Below, in pieces: positions 52,687 to 61,125 of a DNA stretch of 64,000 nucleotides. The position numbers and the translations under genes were made by a program. The notes beneath the pieces are model-generated. The model saw only the letters and a program-made list of their open reading frames with translations. It ran no database searches and was not told where the DNA came from. The stretch spans positions 434,001 through 498,000 of the forward strand of contig JALCKY010000002.1 in the NCBI GenBank assembly GCA_022647575.1, read 5' to 3'. Origin of the DNA: Lachnospiraceae bacterium. GTDB lineage: Bacteria; Bacillota; Clostridia; Lachnospirales; Lachnospiraceae. Position 1 is the stretch's first letter. Each line of letters begins with the position of its first letter.

Positions 52687-52809
52687 AATAAAATCCTCCT
52701 GTAAGAAAGAAAGTCATCTTTTCCTGATGCTGACTTTATTCTACAGAAGGACTGTCCCGGTTTCAGTGGCAATTCTTATGTTTATTAGTGGTATATCTTT
52801 ATGTGTGCC

Positions 52810-53763
52810 CTATCTTCCATCCCGGACAAACTGCCGGGGCGTCTTCCCGTAATAATCCCGGAACGCCTTATGGAAGTTGCTCTTGTCGGTGTACCCGACC
52901 ATCGGGACGATCTCCTCGATTGACAGGTCGGTATTCCGCATCAGGAAAACGGCACGTTCCATCCTCTGTGACAGCAGTATGTTGGAAAATGTCCTTCCCG
53001 TTTTCTTTGAAAGCCTGTCCGAGATATAGGCTGGATGATACCCGAACTCAGAAGAAAGCATCCCAAGCGTCACATGGTCGAGGTGTTCCTCCATATAGCG
53101 TTCCATCCTTCCGATCACATCTTCATTTTCCGGCCCATCACCGGATTTCCTGAACTGCCGTGCCAGCATCATGACCAGCGTCTGCGTCATGGGCTTCAGG
53201 ATTGCCTGCGTCCCCGCATTCTTATTGGCGTACTCTGCAGCCATCAGCTCGATCTGCGTCCGGATGGAACCGTCCTGCAGATTCTCAAGATGGATGAATT
53301 CATCGGAAAAGCTGTTGATCTTCGGATCCAGGAAGAAATGGAGCAGCCTCCGGTCGGCGGATACCGTTTGCAGGAAGCTCCGGTAAAAGACCTCTTTCCT
53401 GATCAGCACGCCGATGATGACGATGTCCTTATTTCCCGCACCATAGAGGGCATAGCCGGAAAACGGCTGGCCGATATAGCATTCATTCTCCCTGACCGTC
53501 ACATGGTTGTCAAACCGATAGCTCTGGGCCCCGTAATCTCCCGTATAAGCGTAATTGATGAAGAAGAAATCCTGCCTGTGGAATTTCTCATGGATTTCCT
53601 TTCCCTTGAAAACACAGACCATGATATCTTCATCAGAATCCCCTAGCCACTGGGAAATCAGTTCTTTCCGCTTCCCGATCCTGTGCTCCTCAAAATTCCA
53701 GTTCAGGTTCGGGAAATCAGCTCCAAGCTTTTCTATGGATTCTGCGACTGATAAAACACCCAA
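52810..53763 (-). CDS. AraC family transcriptional regulator
   Basis: The C-terminal part has the two AraC HTHs (LGMLSSEFGYHPAYISDRLS, then IEEIVPMVGYTDKSNFHKAF and YYGKTPRQF). The N-terminal ~200 residues are a cupin-like sensing domain. I prefer TTG 53763 (317 aa) because GGAGG lies nine bases upstream; an ATG at 53814 is in frame but has no site. It is upstream of the alcohol dehydrogenase on the same strand and divergent from the fumarate reductase operon, so either could be its target. Confidence 0.88.
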   Translation of the reverse strand: MGVLSVAESIEKLGADFPNLNWNFEEHRIGKRKELISQWLGDSDEDIMVCVFKGKEIHEKFHRQDFFFINYAYTGDYGAQSYRFDNHVTVRENECYIGQPFSGYALYGAGNKDIVIIGVLIRKEVFYRSFLQTVSADRRLLHFFLDPKINSFSDEFIHLENLQDGSIRTQIELMAAEYANKNAGTQAILKPMTQTLVMMLARQFRKSGDGPENEDVIGRMERYMEEHLDHVTLGMLSSEFGYHPAYISDRLSKKTGRTFSNILLSQRMERAVFLMRNTDLSIEEIVPMVGYTDKSNFHKAFRDYYGKTPRQFVRDGR

Positions 53764-53955
53764 TATGAGCAGCCTCCTGTGAAATCGCACCCGTTGCACT
53801 TTTTGTTTACACATATTGTAACTGATGCCTTCGAAACGGTAAATATGATCTGAACAAAAACTGCACCTGGTAAATAAATTATTTGCATCAGCACCGGTAA
53901 AACAAATTCTTCCAATAACACATGGCAGTTAAATGAATATTCAATAGAATAATGT

Positions 53956-54113
53956 TATAATCAACTGTTAAAAAAACAGGGTGGAAACGCAGCAAAAACC
54001 TTGTTACGGTTTTGTTGTGGGTCGCAGGCTAAGATAAGTACGTAATCCGGCCGGAGACAAAGACGGGTACCGTCAGTCTTCCGGTATGAATCGTAAAGGA
54101 TGAAGGATCAGAT
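53956..54113 (+). promoter_or_regulatory. Extended -10 promoter and structured leader of the frd operon
   Basis: TGTTATAAT (TATAAT at 53956-53961) starts a leader of about 145 nt. Likely hairpins: CAGCAAAAACC with GGTTTTGTTG (about 53993-54017); and CCGGAGAC with GTCTTCCGG (about 54052-54084) enclosing GACGG-GTA-CCGTC. It does not match the cobalamin, FMN, TPP, c-di-GMP, Mg or T-box patterns I know. The remainder of 53764-53955 is AT-rich with nothing else I can support. Leader function is unknown. Confidence 0.5.
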
Positions 54114-54638
54114 ATGCGAAAGATGCTCTCAACGATTTTCGGGCTTATATGTGTGCTGATTTTTATCGTGCATTCTTTTTATGCATCCGGGCTCATGTTC
54201 GGATTCTTTACGTTAACACCCATACTGCTGATTCTCGGAAGAATCCTGATTACGTGTCTTATGATCCATGTCATTCTCAGCCTCCCGTTCGTGCTCGTGA
54301 AGCTGCTCAAAGGAGGACGGCTTTATATCCGTCTGAACAGGACATCCCTTATCCAGTATGCGGCAGGACTGCTTTTGCTTGTCTTCGCTTTTTCCCATAT
54401 ATTTTATCTTGTCCATCAGCCGGAACCCTGGTCCTGTACATTGATCATCCTGACGATGGCAATGGCAGGAATACATTTATTCATCGCTGTTCCGAAAAGT
54501 TTTATCACGCTGGGATGGTTGCGTGAAGATACGGATCTGAAGAAGGCAAAAATCGTTGCCGTTTTCGCAGGGATCCTGCCGACCATATTGTCAATTGCTG
54601 CATTTCTTACCTATTATCCGAACTATTTCAGAGGCTGA
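54114..54638 (+). CDS. Integral membrane protein, probable fumarate reductase anchor
   Basis: This 174-aa protein has five hydrophobic segments (about 5-25, 32-58, 78-100, 108-124 and 146-168). Several His fall within or near helices (IHVILSLPF, FSHIFYLVH), where heme ligands lie in FrdC/SdhC proteins. It ends 2 bp before frdA, which supports the anchor role. Sequence similarity to known FrdC is not evident to me, so the call rests on topology and operon position. Confidence 0.6.
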   Translation: MRKMLSTIFGLICVLIFIVHSFYASGLMFGFFTLTPILLILGRILITCLMIHVILSLPFVLVKLLKGGRLYIRLNRTSLIQYAAGLLLLVFAFSHIFYLVHQPEPWSCTLIILTMAMAGIHLFIAVPKSFITLGWLREDTDLKKAKIVAVFAGILPTILSIAAFLTYYPNYFRG

Positions 54639-54640
54639 CA

Positions 54641-56312
54641 ATGGAACTGCTGATTATCGGCTGCGGTCTTGCAGGCATATCCGCGGCAATTGAAGGAGCA
54701 AAAAGAGGATACGGAATCACGCTGATTTCCCCGTATCCGCCGGAACGCGCGCAGTCTGTCATGGCTGCAGGCGGGATTAATGCGGCGCTGAATACAAAAG
54801 GGGAAGACGACTCCGTAGAACAGCACTTTGACGACACCATGAAATCCGGTGCCGGCTTATCAGATGAGGCGGCTGTCCGCGGGCTGACGGAGCATGCACC
54901 GGAATTAATCCGGGAGCTCGCAAAAGAAGGAGTCGTATTCAGCCGGGACGAAATGGGGAACCCGGATCTTCGGTATTTCGGAGGTCAGAAAAAGAAACGG
55001 ACCGTTTTCTCCAAGGCCGGAATCGGCAAGCAGCTCGTGAACGGACTTCACGGAGTGATGCTTCGCTATTGTGCGCAGGGGAAAATCAGGACCCTGGAGA
55101 ATACAAAGTTCATCGAATGCATCCTGAAGGACGGGCATTATGCAGGAATCCTTACAGAAGATATGATTACCGGGGAAATTTCCTACCGGACATCCGACGC
55201 GCTGATTGTCGCAAGCGGAGGCCTGAACGGATTGTTCGGCAAGACGACCGGATCCAGTGTAAACGACGGTTCCGTCACGGCTTCGCTTTTTGCCTCCGGC
55301 ATAAAAGCGGCTAATCTGGAAATGATCCAGTATCACCCTACGACGATTGAGACGCCGCAGAAACGGATGCTGATTTCGGAAGCCGCACGGGGCGAAGGCG
55401 GCCGCCTCTTCACGATGCGGGACGGCCGGCCCTGGTATTTCATGGAAGACTGGTATGGGGAGCATGGGAATCTTATGTCCCGCGATGTCGTCTCTCAATG
55501 CATCTATAAGGTATGCGATGAAATGAACCTCGGACTTGACGGAAAGAAACAGGTCGGCCTTGACCTGACGCATCTGGACGAGGGTACGGTTCATGAAAAA
55601 CTTGCGGAAGTGACGGATGTCTGCCGGACATTTCTTAACATCGACCCGTTAAAGGAATATATCCCGGTCTACCCGGGGATTCATTACTTTATGGGCGGGG
55701 TGTACGTTGACAGTGGACATCGTTCGACCCTGCCCGGCCTGTATGCCGCAGGTGAATGTGCCTGCCTGTATCACGGTGCAAACCGTCTCGGAGGCAACTC
55801 AACGCTTGGTGCCATTTACGGCGGACAAACTGCCGTACAGACGGCAGGTGCCGATCAGCTTACATGCATTCATGCAGACGAGGAAGCGGACGATGAAATC
55901 CGTCGTCTCACAAAGCGGTGCCATATTGATTCATCCGGTGAGAAGCCCTCCGTTTTCCTTAAAAGCCTGCAGGATGTCATGAATGAATCCATGGGAATCA
56001 TGCGCACGGAGACAAAACTCACAGAAGCGGTTTCAAAGCTTACGGAAATGAAAACACGTAAGATTTCTTATCGAAGCGGACACATCAGTGAAGCACTGGC
56101 AGCGGAAAACCTGCGGCTGCTCGGAGAGGCGATGTGCCGCAGCGCCCTGGAACGCAGGGAAAGCCAGGGGAGCGCAGATGCGGAAGGACTATCCGGAACG
56201 CGATGATGTGCACTTCAGGAAGACAATGGCTGCTTTTTACTGCAAGGGAGAAATTTCAATCACCGCGGAAGAAGTCGGGAGGATGTTTTATGACAGCAGC
56301 AGTCCGGATTAA
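54641..56312 (+). pseudogene. frdA: Fumarate reductase flavoprotein subunit, frameshifted near its C-terminus
   Basis: The first 510 or so codons give a normal FrdA: FAD-binding IGCGLAGISAAIEGAKRG, AAGGINAAL, the substrate region EMIQYHPTTIETPQ, GEGGRLF and GANRLGGNSTLGAIYGG. At about 56166-56176 (GGGGAGCGC) the frame shifts: continued reading stops at 56206, whereas the expected C-terminus (MRKDYPERDDVHFRKTMAAF) is in another frame ending at 56312. One extra base explains it. The coordinates span both frames. The loss is only of the last ~45 residues, so partial function cannot be excluded; sequencing error is also possible. It would reduce fumarate as terminal acceptor. Confidence 0.82.
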
Positions 56313-56957
56313 GCGGAACGGAGGGTTTAAAACCTATCAGGTTGAATATACGCCTGATACGACGATTGCAAAAATCCTCGATGAAATCAATGAAACGGAA
56401 GAAGACCCGATCGCCTGGGACTGCAGCTGCCGGCAGAAGATGTGCGGAAACTGCGCCATGCTGATTAACCGCCGCCCTGCCCTTGCCTGCATCACATTTC
56501 TCAAAGATCTCGGAAACGTGATTACGCTGGAGCCCTCTGAGCAAATTCCCGCTGATCAAAGACCTGAAAGTAGACCGAAGCAGGATGATCGAGCTGAGGA
56601 AGATTTTGAATGTATATCCGGAAGAAGGTGCAGATGCCGACTGGCAAGAACATGACCGGCAGTATCTGGCAGCCTCCTGTCTTTCCTGCGGCTGCTGCCT
56701 GGAAGTCTGCCCGAACTATAACGGCAGGGATCTGTTCGGGAGGTGCGGCCCTTTCCAACAGCATGTTCAAGGAAATCAGCCAGGAGAGCAATCCCGAAAA
56801 ACGCAGGGAACGGACCAGGGTATATAAGAAAACCCAGTTCAGGGACTGTACGAAATCACTGTCATGCGTAACTGTCTGTCCGATGTCGCTTCCTATGGCA
56901 TCTACATTTTCCAGACTCAATGCCTGTGCCTTTGGACAAATGAAAAGAAAACCGTAA
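56290..56957 (+). pseudogene. frdB: Fumarate reductase iron-sulfur subunit with two frameshifts
   Basis: ATG 56290 begins a FrdB-type protein: the 2Fe-2S ferredoxin domain with WDCSCRQKMCGNC, then after a shift near 56534-56538 (CCCTCTG) the frame resumes with MIELRKILNVYPEEGADADW and CLSCGCCLEVCPNY. A second shift near 56740-56745 (GGGAGGTGCG) leads to the third cluster in RDCTKSLSCVTVCPMSLP, ending at TAA 56957. Both are explained by one added base. It overlaps the restored frdA by 23 bp. With frdA this makes three +1 shifts in about 580 bp. Confidence 0.82.
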
Positions 56958-56988
56958 AGAGCATGACATTCAATTCATCAGCCAACCT

Positions 56989-57813
56989 CTATGACAGTGC
57001 TTCTTTCGGGCAGTTCCTGACGCACTCCATGCAGAGGATGCATTCCGTGCCGTTCTTCCGGTTTCTGGATGGATTCATGACATCGACTTCCATCGGGCAG
57101 ACCCGGGTACATTTCCCGCAATGGATACACTTGGCTGCATCCGGCTTGATCCGGATCAATGAAAAATAGCTCATCGGCTTCAGGAATACGGTGATCGGGC
57201 ATAAATATTTGCAGAAGGCCCTGTTGTCTTTCAGGAGAAATGCCAGCACGATTCCTGCCGCGTAGTAAATAATGTTTCCCGCAATAAAGGCAGTAAACAT
57301 GATGCGATCAAGTCCCGGGATCTGCAGAAGGAAAAGCGCCGCGACAAAGATCAGCGATATGCCGAAAGTCAGTATCCTGAGCCAGCCAAGGCCTTTTCTT
57401 CTCTGCCCGGCAGGCGTCTTGTACGGCAGCAGATCAAGGATCATGGCCGTCCAGCATGCATAGCCGCACCAGCCTCTCCCAAAGATCAGCGGGCCGAAAA
57501 TTTTCGCCACGGCGTAGTGGATGGTGGCAGCTTCAAACACTCCGGAAAATAAATAGAACCAGAATCCCTCGATCTGCATATTCTCATGGCAGATCAGACC
57601 CAGGTAAACCAGCATGTAAGAGCCGACGGCGAACTGGATAAAATGCCTGGCATATTTATATTTCTTCACAAACAGGAACAGCCCGATGGAGATGCAGCAG
57701 CCTATATAGGAAAAGTTGAAAAGATAGAAGATGTTATGCAAGGCAAGCCATAGGATCACCGCCACGGCCTCAAAGATCAGGAACATCAGAACCGGTATGC
57801 GATACTTCTTCAT
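56989..57813 (-). CDS. NapH/MauN-type membrane 4Fe-4S ferredoxin
   Basis: The 274-aa protein has six hydrophobic segments, the membrane motif GRGWCGYACWTAMILDLLPY, a second Cys pair near FCKYLCP, and two C-terminal 4Fe-4S ferredoxin motifs (CIHCGKCTRVCP and CILCMECVRNCP). Such proteins pass electrons between quinol and periplasmic or cytosolic reductases. It faces the broken frd operon convergently and may once have served the same respiratory chain. Its start overlaps the stop of the small TIGR04076 gene. Confidence 0.9.
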   Translation of the reverse strand: MKKYRIPVLMFLIFEAVAVILWLALHNIFYLFNFSYIGCCISIGLFLFVKKYKYARHFIQFAVGSYMLVYLGLICHENMQIEGFWFYLFSGVFEAATIHYAVAKIFGPLIFGRGWCGYACWTAMILDLLPYKTPAGQRRKGLGWLRILTFGISLIFVAALFLLQIPGLDRIMFTAFIAGNIIYYAAGIVLAFLLKDNRAFCKYLCPITVFLKPMSYFSLIRIKPDAAKCIHCGKCTRVCPMEVDVMNPSRNRKNGTECILCMECVRNCPKEALS

Positions 57814-57998
57814 TTCCCCATATCCATTCTTTCGATTTTAAAAATGACCGGCCTGGTTCCGTCATTGCGGCAGAAAATGAACTCATCCCCTATGTTATAG
57901 CAGGGACATTTTCCGCTGTCAGGTACTGCACAGTATTGTTCCTGCAGTTCCGGAAACAGCTTTTTATCCAAGACCGTGACCTTTACCTGATATTCCAT
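57810..57998 (-). CDS. Short TIGR04076-like protein lacking the family's middle
   Basis: This 62-aa protein starts MEYQVKVTVLDKKLFPELQE, continues CPCYNIGDEFIF and then goes straight to CRNDGTRPVIFKIERM. The N- and C-terminal motifs of TIGR04076 are present, but about 45 residues between them (the WDS-MV-GG region seen at 41785-42102) are missing without a frame change. ATG 57998 follows AAAGGAG. It is coupled to the NapH-like gene by ATGA. Either a natural short form or an in-frame deletion. Confidence 0.65.
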   Translation of the reverse strand: MEYQVKVTVLDKKLFPELQEQYCAVPDSGKCPCYNIGDEFIFCRNDGTRPVIFKIERMDMGK

Positions 57999-58225
57999 AA
58001 TCGTTTTCTCCTTTACAAGGCAATTCAGCAAATACCGGGTGTCACATTTGTATGATTTTAGTATATCATCCATTCCCTTGGAAAAACTATTTTCTTTCGT
58101 ATGTGACCCAACCGGTCTATTCCTGCATTTCACCCCTTGTTTTCGGCCACTCACGCCGAAACTGTAGACAGCAGATTCATCCGGATATTATAATCCAGCT
58201 GTCGACAGAAAGAGAGGTGCTTCAT

Positions 58226-58574
58226 TTGAAAACAGAAATCAGGATATCCCCTGACATCACGGAACCTTATGCTGTCATCTACGCAGGGAAATGACGGATG
58301 AGATTTCTTCATTGGCAGAAATGCTGAATCATGTGAAAGGAAATGTCCTCACCGCATTTGATAAAGAACGCATCATCATCCTGAAACCGGAGGAAGTCTA
58401 TCTTGTACGTGTGGAGGACGAAAAGACGATGGTTTATGGAAAAGAGGATTCCTACATCTGGACAGCGTGGAGCCGTCCATGAGCGGCATGATGCTTTTAA
58501 AACTCAAAAACGGCATGAAGGATTATGTATCCAGAAAATATCTGCCGTCACTGAAAAATTATCTCGGAATCTAG
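58226..58574 (+). pseudogene. Broken LytTR-domain response regulator
   Basis: The first frame from TTG 58226 gives KTEIRISPDITEPYAVIYAG and stops at 58292-58294. The next frame (ATG 58291) continues MTDEISSLAEMLNHVKGNVL, then IIILKPEEVYLVRVEDEKTM. A third piece gives DSVEPSMSGMMLLKLKNGMK to TAG 58574. The first break fits loss of one A in an A-run; the second removes about 25-30 residues of the LytTR core (the FMRISKSTIINLD region). The intact form would be a small LytTR regulator, usually paired with DUF3021 as here. Confidence 0.82.
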
Positions 58575-58583
58575 GAGGCTGTT

Positions 58584-59024
58584 ATGAAAAAGAATGTATT
58601 CAGGACAGTTTTTATGGGGATGGGAATCGGCCTGTCCATATTTGCCTTAACCGGCATCATTTTCAATATCCTGTATCAGGGAGACTTTGTGCTGCATAAC
58701 TGGTCCTATACAAAAATGGCCGTCGGCAGCATGGCAGTAGGAATCGGCTTCTCCCTTCCTTCGATGGTCTACAGGAGCAGACGTCTTCCATTTGCGATGA
58801 AAATACTGATCCATATGGGAATCGGATGCACCGTCATGCTGGTCACTGCTGCTTATGTCGGATGGATTCCGTTTGAAGCCGGCTGGAAAATAAGTCTGGT
58901 CAGCGTCCTGTTCGAAATTGTCATTGCCTTCCTGATCTGGTTCGGATTTTCCCGTTATTATAAGAAACTGGCTGTGCAGATGAATGAAAAAATCAAGGAA
59001 AAGGGCAGCAAAGATAACACATGA
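58584..59024 (+). CDS. DUF3021 membrane protein
   Basis: This 146-aa protein has four membrane helices (about 8-28, 44-62, 72-92, 104-124) and the DUF3021 pattern (MGMGIGLSIFALTGIIFNIL and later EIVIAFLIWFGFSRYYKK). Members follow LytTR regulators and are thought to modulate them. ATG 58584 is 9 bp after the broken LytTR gene with an AGGAGG site. With its partner broken, this gene may be an orphan. Confidence 0.85.
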   Translation: MKKNVFRTVFMGMGIGLSIFALTGIIFNILYQGDFVLHNWSYTKMAVGSMAVGIGFSLPSMVYRSRRLPFAMKILIHMGIGCTVMLVTAAYVGWIPFEAGWKISLVSVLFEIVIAFLIWFGFSRYYKKLAVQMNEKIKEKGSKDNT

Positions 59025-59080
59025 ACTATCAGCAGGCCCGCCTGATAGAAGGCACTTACATTCATCTTATATCACTCATT

Positions 59081-59103
59081 AATTTATGAGCAGCTCATAA
59101 ATT
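59081..59103. promoter_or_regulatory. 23-bp perfect palindrome, candidate operator
   Basis: Arms AATTTATGAG and CTCATAAATT are exact complements around a CAG centre. It lies about 80 bp upstream of the 96-aa barrel protein gene and has no T-run, so an operator is more likely than a terminator. The regulator is unknown; the HxlR gene at 59645 is the nearest candidate. Confidence 0.55.
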
Positions 59104-59181
59104 TGCTGATATCTTCTATTTTCATAGCCATCGGATTATCCTATGCAGGAAGCAGAAAACCAATCCAAGGAGGAATCAGCA

Positions 59182-59472
59182 ATGAATGTAAAAGCTTATC
59201 TTCAGGTAATCATGACTATTGACCCGGAAAATCGTGCAGCTGCAGCAAAAGTCTATACCGATTATCGCCAGCCGTTCCTTGATACCATCCGGGGCGCTAT
59301 GACAAAAGAGCTCCTCATCCGTGACGAAGACGTCCAGGTCATCCACGGATTTGACAGCATGGAACACGCAAAGGCATATCTGGATTCCGAACTTTTCAAG
59401 ACAAAAGTCTTCCCAGGCCTTCAGCCTACATGGGCTAAGGATCCCGATATCCGGTTCTACAGCGTTGCCTGA
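59182..59472 (+). CDS. Small dimeric alpha/beta-barrel-like protein
   Basis: This 96-aa protein opens MNVKAYLQVIMTIDPENRAA and has DVQVIHGFDSMEHAKAYLDS, a pattern of beta-strands and helices like antibiotic-biosynthesis-monooxygenase or EthD-type proteins. No heme or metal motif is visible. ATG 59182 is eight bases after GGAGG. A terminator follows. The next gene on the same strand is an HxlR regulator, often paired with small oxidoreductases, which supports a redox or stress role. Confidence 0.65.
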   Translation: MNVKAYLQVIMTIDPENRAAAAKVYTDYRQPFLDTIRGAMTKELLIRDEDVQVIHGFDSMEHAKAYLDSELFKTKVFPGLQPTWAKDPDIRFYSVA

Positions 59473-59497
59473 CTATAATAAATGATATGTAAGTTCC

Positions 59498-59517
59498 GGC
59501 CTGCCAATCGGCAGGCC
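59498..59517 (+). terminator. Terminator after the barrel protein gene
   Basis: GGCCTGCC and GGCAGGCC pair around an AATC loop, followed by TTATTGTT. Confidence 0.78.
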
Positions 59518-59538
59518 TTATTGTTAAAGACAACACTG

Positions 59539-59579
59539 CACTATTAAAGTTGCTCCACTATTAAAGCTCCACTATTAAA
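59539..59579 (+). repeat. Three direct repeats of CACTATTAAA before hxlR
   Basis: CACTATTAAA occurs at 59539-59548, 59556-59565 and 59570-59579, with starts 17 and 14 bp apart. A small palindrome ATAGT-T-ACTAT follows at about 59584-59594. The array lies in the upstream region of the HxlR gene and probably serves as its autoregulatory site. Confidence 0.6.
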
Positions 59580-59644
59580 TTTGATAGTTACTATGATTTT
59601 CCCGCATAAAATGTTATGCTTTCCTTCAGGAAAAGGAGGACACC

Positions 59645-60019
59645 ATGTATCAGAAAAAACTCGAAGCCGACATTCGCTGTCCCCTTGAATATGGCCTTCA
59701 GGTCTTCGGCGGAAAATGGAAATCGCGGATTGTCTGCGTCCTAGCCGGGAAGGAATCCCTGCGTTACAGTGAGCTCCGCATGGAAATGGGAAACATTACG
59801 GATGCCGTCCTGGCCACGACACTGAAGGAACTGGCTGCAGATAAGATCATTTCACGCAAATCCTATGATGAGATACCTCCGCGTGTGGAATATATGCTGA
59901 CCAAAAAAGGACAGTCTGTCGTGCCGATTCTGCAAAGCATCTGCCACTGGGCAGGACAGTTCGAAAAAGAAGATTCGGAAATGACTATGATACAATGCCG
60001 CCGCTGTGATTACCGCTAG
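59645..60019 (+). CDS. HxlR family regulator
   Basis: This 124-aa winged-helix protein has CPLEYGLQVFGGKWKSRIVC at residues 12-31, then RYSELRMEMGNITDAVLATT and DEIPPRVEYMLTKKG. It has an N-terminal Cys as in redox-sensing members and a C-terminal CRRCDYR with two more Cys. ATG 59645 follows AGGAGG. Direct repeats and a palindrome lie upstream. Its target may be the barrel protein gene. Confidence 0.9.
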   Translation: MYQKKLEADIRCPLEYGLQVFGGKWKSRIVCVLAGKESLRYSELRMEMGNITDAVLATTLKELAADKIISRKSYDEIPPRVEYMLTKKGQSVVPILQSICHWAGQFEKEDSEMTMIQCRRCDYR

Positions 60020-60059
60020 CATATTTGTTTTTAATTACAGCTTTTCTATGTATCTGTTT

Positions 60060-60170
60060 TCAGTGCAGCTGCGCAGCCAGCTCAATCTCATCCTCATCAC
60101 TGCAGCCTGTCGGCGTAAAGCCGGCTTTCAAGTAAAGCTTCATAGCAATCTGAATTAATCTTGTTTCCAT
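60060..60170 (-). CDS. 36-aa ORF resembling a GNAT C-terminus
   Basis: The small frame reads METRLIQIAMKLYLKAGFTP and ends DEIELAAQLH. This matches the last helix and strand of GNAT acetyltransferases (LYxKAGF). A GAAAGGA site precedes the ATG. It is too short for an enzyme and is probably a surviving fragment of a GNAT gene that happens to keep a start and stop. Confidence 0.4.
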   Translation of the reverse strand: METRLIQIAMKLYLKAGFTPTGCSDEDEIELAAQLH

Positions 60171-60294
60171 TTACAATATCCTTTCTTCAAATCGGGATTT
60201 GCACATTTGTCGGTATTATTATAACTGAATAAAAGAGCTCCTTACCACTGAATTTTCTCAATGACAGGGAGCCTTCCTTTTCCTCATTTTTAGT

Positions 60295-60921
60295 TTAAAA
60301 CAGCTGTCCCGGCAGTTTCAACTTTTTCTTCGGTGGAAATTCTTTGTCGAATTTCTCCACGTCAATGTCATCCACATAATATCCCTGCGGCGTCTGATAT
60401 ACGCCTGTAATATCATTGAGATATCCGGGGATCAGTTCCTTGCAGAGAAAAAATGACGCATCGGCATCTTCCGGAAGGTCATGATATCTGATGCCAAATT
60501 TGCCGGCATAATCAAATCCGCTCTTTCCGTAAAAGTCAATGTTGCCTTCAAGCAGAACTGCTCCGAAGCCAAGCCCTGCAGCCTTCTCCATAGAATAATC
60601 CAGCAGCACTTTTCCGTAGCCCCTGCTCTTTAATTCAGGAATAATACTGATAGGCCCCATTGTAAGGACATCTATTACTCTGCCGTCATCAGCTTTGATG
60701 GCTGTCTTCATGAACATATTCTGCCCAATCAGACTGCCATCCTTTTCCATGACAAAGTCCAGTTCTTTTACAAAAGCCGAATCTTCTCTGAGTACATGAA
60801 TCACATAATGCTCACTGCAGCCCGGGCGATAAACATTCCAGAATGATTCTCTGACAAGACTTTCAATTTCTCTGTAATCTTCTTTCTTTTCTAAGCGAAT
60901 GATACAGTCATTTTTATTCAT
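60295..60921 (-). CDS. GNAT family N-acetyltransferase (YhbS-like)
   Basis: This 208-aa protein has ESLVRESFWNVYRPGCSEHY, an acetyl-CoA loop in PELKSRGYGKVLLDYSMEKA and the later EGNIDFYGKSGFDYAGKFG. The layout fits the YhbS subgroup (predicted N-acetyltransferase, substrate unknown). ATG 60921 follows GGAGG by seven bases; the frame extends 30 codons further but crosses a hairpin. Confidence 0.88.
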   Translation of the reverse strand: MNKNDCIIRLEKKEDYREIESLVRESFWNVYRPGCSEHYVIHVLREDSAFVKELDFVMEKDGSLIGQNMFMKTAIKADDGRVIDVLTMGPISIIPELKSRGYGKVLLDYSMEKAAGLGFGAVLLEGNIDFYGKSGFDYAGKFGIRYHDLPEDADASFFLCKELIPGYLNDITGVYQTPQGYYVDDIDVEKFDKEFPPKKKLKLPGQLF

Positions 60922-60955
60922 TGGTTTTTCCTCCTGATGATTATTAACAGCAAAA

Positions 60956-60996
60956 CCGGGAGGCTTGCACGAGATTGAATTACGCAAACCTCCCGG
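60956..60996 (-). terminator. Hairpin with T-run upstream of the GNAT gene
   Basis: On the minus strand CCGGGAGG-TTGC and GCAA-CCTCCCGG pair and are followed by TTTTGCTGTT. It ends the transcript of the small membrane proteins at 61126-61504, or acts as an attenuator in the leader of the GNAT gene 35 bp downstream. I favour the first. Confidence 0.6.
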
Positions 60997-61125
60997 ATAC
61001 GCTGGATGCAATCTCCAGGATGTTATTCTTATTCAAACAGCTTTCTCCTTTTAGTAAATATATATATACATGATCGCTTCCATCTGAATAGTGCATAAAA
61101 ATCTAATAATTTGTTCTTCGTTTCT

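Noticed and set aside
51331..52704. 457-codon open frame opposite the alcohol dehydrogenase
   Set aside because: It has no recognisable domain and biased composition, and it mirrors a clear dehydrogenase gene; a typical antisense shadow.
53956..54113. Assignment of the frd leader to a cobalamin or T-box element because of GGGTGGAAAC
   Set aside because: The remaining consensus blocks (GCCACTG for cobalamin, TGGNACCGCG for T-box) are absent.
60956..60996. Riboswitch or T-box in front of the GNAT gene
   Set aside because: Only one plain hairpin with a T-run is present and none of the conserved aptamer or T-box elements; a terminator for the upstream genes is enough.
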